17,805 nucleotides of DNA, taken from the NCBI GenBank assembly GCA_030641665.1, contig DAOWHA010000019.1, forward strand, positions 1 through 17,805, written 5' to 3'. The position numbers were made by a program, and so were the translations under genes. Positions 14,419 through 17,805 of the stretch are shown one piece after another. Source of the stretch: JAGLTA01 sp023142625. Lineage in GTDB: Bacteria; Patescibacteriota; Patescibacteriia; JAACEG01. The notes beneath the pieces were generated by a model that did not search any database, had not been told where the DNA came from, and saw nothing but the letters and a program-made list of their open reading frames with translations. The stretch's first letter is position 1. Each line of letters starts with the position of its first letter.

Positions 14419-14994
14419 TTATATTAAAATTTGATAATAAGCTTGCGGATGATCGCAGGAAGGGCATTTTTTAGGCGCTTCGCTGCCGGCATGAGTATAT
14501 CCGCATTCGCGGCAGACCCAAACAGTTTTTTCGTCCTTTTTAAATACAGTCCCTGACTCTATTGCGGTTAGCAGTTTTTCATACCTTTCTTTGTGGTGTT
14601 TTTCAGCCTTTGCGATCGCGCGCAATCTGTTGGAGATATTAATCAATCCTTCCTCTTCGGCGATTTTGGCAAATTCAGGATACATTTTTTTATATTCATA
14701 ATTTTCTCCAGCGATCGCCGCTTTTAAATTTTCAGCTGTGCTGCCGTAAACCGTCGGCGCTTCTGCTTCTATTTTGATCGTTGATAAATTTTTATCATTC
14801 TGCTTTTTCAATTCTTGAATATGCTCAAACAGCCTCTTGGCATGAGTTTTTTCCTGCTCGGCTGTTTCCATAAATATTGCCGCAATCTGTTCAAATCCTT
14901 CTTTTTTAGCGACTTTTGCGTAAAATGAATAACGATTTCTCGCCTGCGATTCGCCGATAAACGCTTTTGTTAAATTTTGAATTGTTTTTTTCAT
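14419..14994 (-). CDS. rbr: Rubrerythrin
   Basis: A non-heme iron peroxidase that reduces hydrogen peroxide in anaerobes and microaerophiles, in the cytoplasm. It has 191 residues, the usual length. The ferritin-like diiron half carries ExxH-type ligands: E15 in IGESQARNRY, E48/H51 in EQEKTHAKRL, E97 in GENYEY and E131/H134 in AEKHHKERY. The C-terminal rubredoxin domain binds one iron through C161/C164 (CRECG) and C177/C180 (CPSCD). Both halves are complete. The start at 14994 follows a perfect 7-bp inverted repeat (15006-15021) that could bind a regulator. It stands alone on the - strand between the tRNA cluster and a repeat element. With thioredoxin reductase nearby it suggests an organism facing occasional oxygen. 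Confidence 0.95.
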   Translation of the reverse strand: MKKTIQNLTKAFIGESQARNRYSFYAKVAKKEGFEQIAAIFMETAEQEKTHAKRLFEHIQELKKQNDKNLSTIKIEAEAPTVYGSTAENLKAAIAGENYEYKKMYPEFAKIAEEEGLINISNRLRAIAKAEKHHKERYEKLLTAIESGTVFKKDEKTVWVCRECGYTHAGSEAPKKCPSCDHPQAYYQILI

Positions 14995-15005
14995 ACTTTT
15001 TAAAT

Positions 15006-15021
15006 TAATATTTTAATATTA
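15006..15021. promoter_or_regulatory. Inverted repeat upstream of rubrerythrin
   Basis: TAATATT-TT-AATATTA, 12 bases upstream of the rubrerythrin ATG. The position suits an operator, but the repeat is AT-only and could be chance. Confidence 0.25.
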
Positions 15022-15029
15022 TGATTTAC

Positions 15030-15119
15030 CTGCAATGCTCGGGGACAGGGAGTCGCCATATCATCCGATATGGCGCCCCGTTGGATAACGGGGCGAACCC
15101 CGATTTACAGGATCCCCGC
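15030..15119 (-). pseudogene. tRNA-Gln remnant with hairpin insertion
   Basis: Bases 15030-15054 match 15135-15159 and 15095-15112 match 15160-15177 of the intact tRNA-Gln(TTG), covering its acceptor 3' side, T-arm and the end of the anticodon stem. The acceptor 5' side (about 15113-15118, TCCCCG) joins directly, so the D-arm and the rest of the anticodon arm are deleted. A 40-base double hairpin (15055-15094) cleanly splits the T-loop between C56 and G57. It cannot decode. It may be a decayed copy or a tRNA-like minihelix. Confidence 0.7.
15055..15094. repeat. Double GGAT/ATCC-loop hairpin insertion
   Basis: Two directly adjoining 20-base hairpins: GCCATATC-ATCC-GATATGGC (15055-15074) and GCCCCGTT-GGAT-AACGGGGC (15075-15094). 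Each has a perfect 8-bp stem and a 4-base loop, and the two loops are complementary to each other. No target duplication flanks the insertion. Confidence 0.85.
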
Positions 15120-15142
15120 TCAATAATAATTTGTCTGCAATG

Positions 15143-15213
15143 CTCGGGGACAGGGAGTCGAACCCCGATTTACAGGACCAAAACCTGCTGTCCTACCATT
15201 AGACGATCCCCGA
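15143..15213 (-). tRNA. trnQ: tRNA-Gln (anticodon TTG)
   Basis: A 71-base cloverleaf on the - strand. The acceptor stem TCGGGGA/TCCCCGA pairs fully. The D stem is GTCT/GGAC with loop AATGGTA. The anticodon stem GCAGG/CCTGT (one G-U pair) has loop TTTTGGT, giving anticodon TTG. The T-arm is CGGGG-TTCGACT-CCCTG. The discriminator base is G, as in most tRNA-Gln. CCA is not encoded. It lies 29 bases downstream of the second tRNA-Gln, so they are probably transcribed together. Confidence 0.92.
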
Positions 15214-15242
15214 GCGTTATAGATAAATTTGCAATATTTTTG

Positions 15243-15313
15243 TTCCGAGGCAGGGATTTGAACCCCGATTAACTGGACCAGAACCAGCCGTCCTACCATT
15301 AGACGACCTCGGA
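15243..15313 (-). tRNA. trnQ: tRNA-Gln (anticodon CTG)
   Basis: A 71-base cloverleaf with acceptor stem TCCGAGG/CCTCGGA, D stem GTCT/GGAC, anticodon stem GCTGG/CCAGT with loop TTCTGGT (anticodon CTG), and T-arm CGGGG-TTCAAAT-CCCTG. The discriminator base is A rather than the usual G. CCA is not encoded. D and T stems match the neighbouring tRNA-Gln(TTG), so the pair arose by duplication. The acceptor stem and anticodon arm differ. Confidence 0.9.
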
Positions 15314-15369
15314 ATATTATAGACAAATTAAAACTTTGAGTGAAACAAAAATAATTTGCCATCTTATCA

Positions 15370-15411
15370 GCCCCGTCGGATGACTGGGGCCACATTAGAC
15401 GACCTCGGAAA
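15370..15411. repeat. GGAT-loop hairpin beside a tRNA-Gln 5' fragment
   Basis: The hairpin GCCCCGTC-GGAT-GAC-T-GGGGC (15370-15390, one bulged T) is followed after two bases by an 18-base exact copy (15393-15410) of 15297-15314, the 5' acceptor and D-arm part of tRNA-Gln(CTG). The rest of the tRNA is absent. It mirrors the remnant on the other side of the tRNA pair. Confidence 0.75.
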
Positions 15412-15467
15412 TAATATTATCAATCTTAATCTGCTTTTTTGCGAATTGCAAGGGTGTGGCTGATGTT

Positions 15468-15851
15468 TTACAAATTTTCGTCTATAAATTTTTTTAATGC
15501 GATTAAGTCCTTTTTGTCTTTGTCGTAATGAAATGTGGCAATGCCGACAGATTTAGCGCTTTTTACCGCATCTTCGTTGTGTTCAAAATAGATTGCATCT
15601 TTGGCGTCAAGATTAAAATGTTCAAGCAGCATTTCGTAATATTTCGGTTCTGTTTTTTCAGGGTTATGCTTTAATGTAAATACTTCATAAGGCATATTAT
15701 TTAATCCAAATTTTTCCATTTTTTCATCATTTGCTCCAGTTAGAATGATTTTTTGGTTAGGATATTTTTCAAGCATTTTATGCATTTCGTCAAAGATTCC
15801 TTCGTCCTTGATGACGAAAGCGTGAATTGCGTCTACTAAAATTGTTTTCAT
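15468..15851 (-). CDS. HAD-like protein with a degenerate active site
   Basis: A 127-residue protein with the order of haloacid dehalogenase motifs. ILVDAIHAF at the start keeps the first Asp (D7) but has Ile where the second Asp of DxD is expected. IILTGAND (35-42) matches motif II (Thr/Ser), PKYYEML supplies the motif III Lys, and AIYFEHNEDAVKSAKSVGI corresponds to motif IV, normally EDSxxxVxAAxxAG. The cap region is very short. Loss of the second Asp, which acts as general acid, makes ordinary phosphatase activity doubtful. It may bind a phosphorylated ligand or be regulatory. It lies downstream of bL9 on the same strand, 39 bases away. Function uncertain. Confidence 0.6.
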   Translation of the reverse strand: MKTILVDAIHAFVIKDEGIFDEMHKMLEKYPNQKIILTGANDEKMEKFGLNNMPYEVFTLKHNPEKTEPKYYEMLLEHFNLDAKDAIYFEHNEDAVKSAKSVGIATFHYDKDKKDLIALKKFIDENL

Positions 15852-15890
15852 ATAGAATAAAGGTTAATAATAATTAAAAAAATGTGTGAA

Positions 15891-16331
15891 TTATTGCTTT
15901 TCTAAAACAACCTCAATCTCAACCTGCTTTTTTGCGAATTTTAAAAATATTTTGTGCTTTCCTGTTGTTTTAATCGGTTTTTTTAAAATTATCTGCTTCT
16001 CTTTTACTGAAAAATTTTGTTTTTGCAATTCGCTGGAGACCGCCTTTGAGTCAATAGCGGCGTAAAGTTTGCCTTGCTCGTTCGTCTTAACTTTTATCTT
16101 TAATTTTAACCCCTTTATTTTTTCAGCGATTTTTTTATCGCTAACCAGCGTTTTTTTAACAACGATAGCATTTTTAACGCTCTGTTTTTTCGCTTCCGCT
16201 ATTGTCTGCGCGTTTGCGATTTTAACTAGACCATTCGGCAGCAAAAAATTGCCAGCATAGCCATTTTTAACCTCTTTAACATCGCCAGCATCCCCCAACC
16301 CTTTAACTTGTTTTAATAAAATTATTTTCAT
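15891..16331 (-). CDS. rplI: 50S ribosomal protein bL9
   Basis: A component of the large ribosomal subunit that binds 23S rRNA. It has 146 residues, the usual length. The N-terminal domain MKIILLKQVKGLGDAGDVKEVKNGYAGNFLLPNGLVKIA carries the L9 signature GxxGxxxxVxxGYxRNxLxPxGxA. A Lys/Ala-rich connecting helix and a C-terminal domain with IDSKAVSSELQKQ follow. Some CPR groups are reported to lack bL9, so its presence helps narrow the lineage. No Shine-Dalgarno sequence precedes the ATG at 16331. Confidence 0.95.
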   Translation of the reverse strand: MKIILLKQVKGLGDAGDVKEVKNGYAGNFLLPNGLVKIANAQTIAEAKKQSVKNAIVVKKTLVSDKKIAEKIKGLKLKIKVKTNEQGKLYAAIDSKAVSSELQKQNFSVKEKQIILKKPIKTTGKHKIFLKFAKKQVEIEVVLEKQ

Positions 16332-16361
16332 AGGTTTTTGTTTATTAAAAAATTAACAACT

Positions 16362-16575
16362 TGTCTTTGCGAGGAGCCGAATAAGCGCAGCGAATGAGAT
16401 GCGACGAAGCCGCACCTAACGGGTGGTCACCCGATAGGGTGACAATCTCGTTAATAACCGCATAAACCTATACAAAAGCATAGACGAAAAATTATAATTA
16501 CAGTTTTATTCGTTCAGTAATGGAATTGCTTCGTCAGTCGTTCCGCTATCGCTCCACTTTTTCCTCGCAAAGACA
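16362..16575. mobile_element. MITE-like element with 14-bp terminal inverted repeats
   Basis: A 214-base non-coding element. TGTCTTTGCGAGGA (16362-16375) is the perfect inverse of TCCTCGCAAAGACA (16562-16575). Subterminal GACGAAGC (16403-16410) and GCTTCGTC (16528-16535) are also inverted. The left arm is related to the copy at 14335-14392. A partial end, GCAAAGACA, recurs just outside at about 16593. It has no coding capacity, so it would need help to move. Confidence 0.65.
16411..16443. repeat. Hairpin insertion nested in the MITE-like element
   Basis: Thirty-three bases split the GAAGC-AATCTC junction that is intact in copy 1. They can fold as GTCACCC-GATA-GGGTGAC (16426-16443) or alternatively as CGGGT-GGTC-ACCCG (16420-16433), which can be extended outward. 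The two folds exclude each other. Confidence 0.65.
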
Positions 16576-16616
16576 TAAAGGGAAAATTTTTTGCAAAGAC
16601 AGAAATTCAAATTTAA

Positions 16617-17805
16617 TTATCTGTTCAACATTTCTAAAGCTTTATCTAATTGCGGGTCGCGGTCGTTGCTGTAATCTTCCTCTGTAAGTTCAACTTTAAT
16701 GTCTGGAGCTATTCCTTCGCCGTCAATCATTCTTTCGTTCGGAGTGAGCCATTTGGCGACAGTTAATTTAATATTAGACCCGTCGCTTAAATGGCGCAAG
16801 TCCTGCACAGATCCTTTTCCAAAAGATCGTTTTCCGATTATTGTCGCTAATCCGTGATCTTGCAAGGCGCCAGCGACAATCTCTGACGCTGAGGCGCTGC
16901 CTTCGTTAATTAACACCACTGTTGGAAGCGCGGCAAGTTCGGCTCGTCCGCGCGATTTGTAATAATTTTTATTATTCTGGCTGAATTTTTCAACAACGAT
17001 TATTTCGCCTTTTTTAATCCAGCTTTCCGCAATATCCGTGGCAATTCCTAGAAAACCGCCCGGGTTATTCCTTAAATCCAAAATAACGGCTTGCAAGTTT
17101 TTTCCTAAATTTTCTTGTATCGCTTTTCTGAACAGATCCGCGGTATCCTGATTAAAATGCGAAATCTTAATATATAAAACGCTGTTTTCTTTTAACTCCC
17201 ATTTAACAGTTTCGTAATGGATGCGTCCGCGAATAATTTCTATTTTTTGCGTTTCGTCCTGTCCATCGCGAAAAATCGTTAAGATAACTTTTGTCCCAGC
17301 CTCTCCTCTGATTAGCCGAACCGCTCCGTCAAGAGAAAGATACGAAGTGTCAGTATCGTCAATTTTATAGACTTTGTCGCCAGCCCTTAACCCGGCTTTT
17401 TCCGCCGGACTGTTCGGCAACGGTGAAACAATCGTTAAAATATTATTTTTTATTCCTATTTCAGCGCCGATTCCTTCAAATTCCGATGTTAGTTCTTTGG
17501 CAAATTCTTCCGCCGCGCTCGGCTCCATAAACACAGAATAAGGATCTCCAAGTGAAGCGACTTGCCCTGCTATCGCTCCGTAGAGCAGTTTTGTTTCAGG
17601 CGCTGGGCGGTCAATGTAAGTGTCTTGGATAATATCCCACGCTTCCCAAAAAAGGTTAAAGTCCGCGTCTTTTGACAGGTAATCAGGCAGTTCATCTTTA
17701 TTCAAAACAAGCCCGCCAGCATTGGAAACCACTCGCTCTTTTTCTGTTTCTTCCCCGACAACTACGCCAATTACAAAACTTGTTATAATTATTAGGATTG
17801 TTAAA
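16617..17805 (-). CDS. S41 C-terminal processing peptidase, 5' end cut by the window
   Basis: A CtpA/Prc-family serine protease that trims C-termini of exported proteins. The frame continues to the right edge. The GTG at 17732 is not the start, because upstream codons read LTILIIITSFVIGVVVGEETEKERV, a membrane span that anchors the protein outside the cell membrane. After it, GIGAEIGI...AEKAGLRAGDKV is a PDZ domain (about 85-165 counted from that GTG), and VILDLRNNPGGFL, INEGSASASEIVAGALQDHG and GKRSFGKGSVQ form the protease. The catalytic pair is S281 and K306, with the 25-residue spacing known in E. coli Prc. Downstream lies the MITE-like element. Confidence 0.92.
   Translation of the reverse strand, partial: LTILIIITSFVIGVVVGEETEKERVVSNAGGLVLNKDELPDYLSKDADFNLFWEAWDIIQDTYIDRPAPETKLLYGAIAGQVASLGDPYSVFMEPSAAEEFAKELTSEFEGIGAEIGIKNNILTIVSPLPNSPAEKAGLRAGDKVYKIDDTDTSYLSLDGAVRLIRGEAGTKVILTIFRDGQDETQKIEIIRGRIHYETVKWELKENSVLYIKISHFNQDTADLFRKAIQENLGKNLQAVILDLRNNPGGFLGIATDIAESWIKKGEIIVVEKFSQNNKNYYKSRGRAELAALPTVVLINEGSASASEIVAGALQDHGLATIIGKRSFGKGSVQDLRHLSDGSNIKLTVAKWLTPNERMIDGEGIAPDIKVELTEEDYSNDRDPQLDKALEMLNR

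Noticed and set aside
15021..15272. A + strand open frame through the tRNA genes, and a - strand frame at 15120-15395
   Set aside because: Both are translations of tRNA sequence and its duplicates, not proteins.
15316..15344. TATAAT with a weak TTCACT box upstream of tRNA-Gln(CTG)
   Set aside because: The predicted transcription start would fall inside the tRNA, since the -10 box ends 3 bases before its 5' end.
1..17805. CRISPR array
   Set aside because: No regularly spaced direct repeats with unique spacers; the tandem heptamers in murG have no spacers and the hairpin family is scattered.

Overview
The window looks like a piece of a Patescibacteria (CPR) chromosome, probably one of the Parcubacteria-like lineages. 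The support is indirect: AT-rich DNA, short compact genes, almost no Shine-Dalgarno sequences in front of start codons, divergent CPR-flavoured versions of GalU, MurG and TrxB, Asn-rich membrane-anchored small proteins, and short palindromic or tandem repeats even inside coding genes. TGA is used as a stop (trxB), so this is not a code-25 lineage such as Gracilibacteria. Ribosomal protein bL9 is present.

Layout. Bases 3-2483 (+): the end of an MFS-type transporter, a GDPMH-like Nudix hydrolase, galU and a family 2 glycosyltransferase, closed by a strong hairpin terminator. Bases 2555-3766 (-): alanine racemase. Bases 3829-7390: an accessory island with a single-chain restriction-modification protein (nuclease, N6-adenine methylase and one target-recognition domain), a LexA/UmuD-type self-cleaving repressor upstream of it, and a divergent small HNH protein. 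Two near-consensus back-to-back promoters and an operator-like palindrome lie between the repressor and HNH genes. Bases 7498-10400 (-): dnaN, a dnaA-dnaN spacer with DnaA boxes and a DnaA-trio-like tract, dnaA, and three helically phased DnaA boxes above the dnaA promoter. This is probably the chromosome origin.

Bases 10476-14994 hold a family 4 glycosyltransferase (-), thioredoxin reductase (+), a membrane-anchored unknown protein (+), a MurG-family transferase (-) and rubrerythrin (-). Bases 15030-15411 hold two tRNA-Gln genes (anticodons TTG and CTG, - strand) bracketed by tRNA-Gln fragments that carry 20-nt hairpins. Bases 15468-17805 (-) hold a degenerate HAD-like protein, ribosomal protein bL9, a MITE-like element with 14-bp perfect terminal inverted repeats, and an S41 C-terminal processing protease running off the window end.

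The core genes cover replication initiation, envelope precursor synthesis (galU, alr, murG, glycosyltransferases), translation and redox defence. The least ordinary content is the regulated restriction island and the several small repeat families: a GGAT-loop hairpin, a TGTCTTTGCGAGGA element, a palindrome encoding ETQNFA, and two heptamer tracts. These have entered tRNA copies, intergenic elements and open coding frames.
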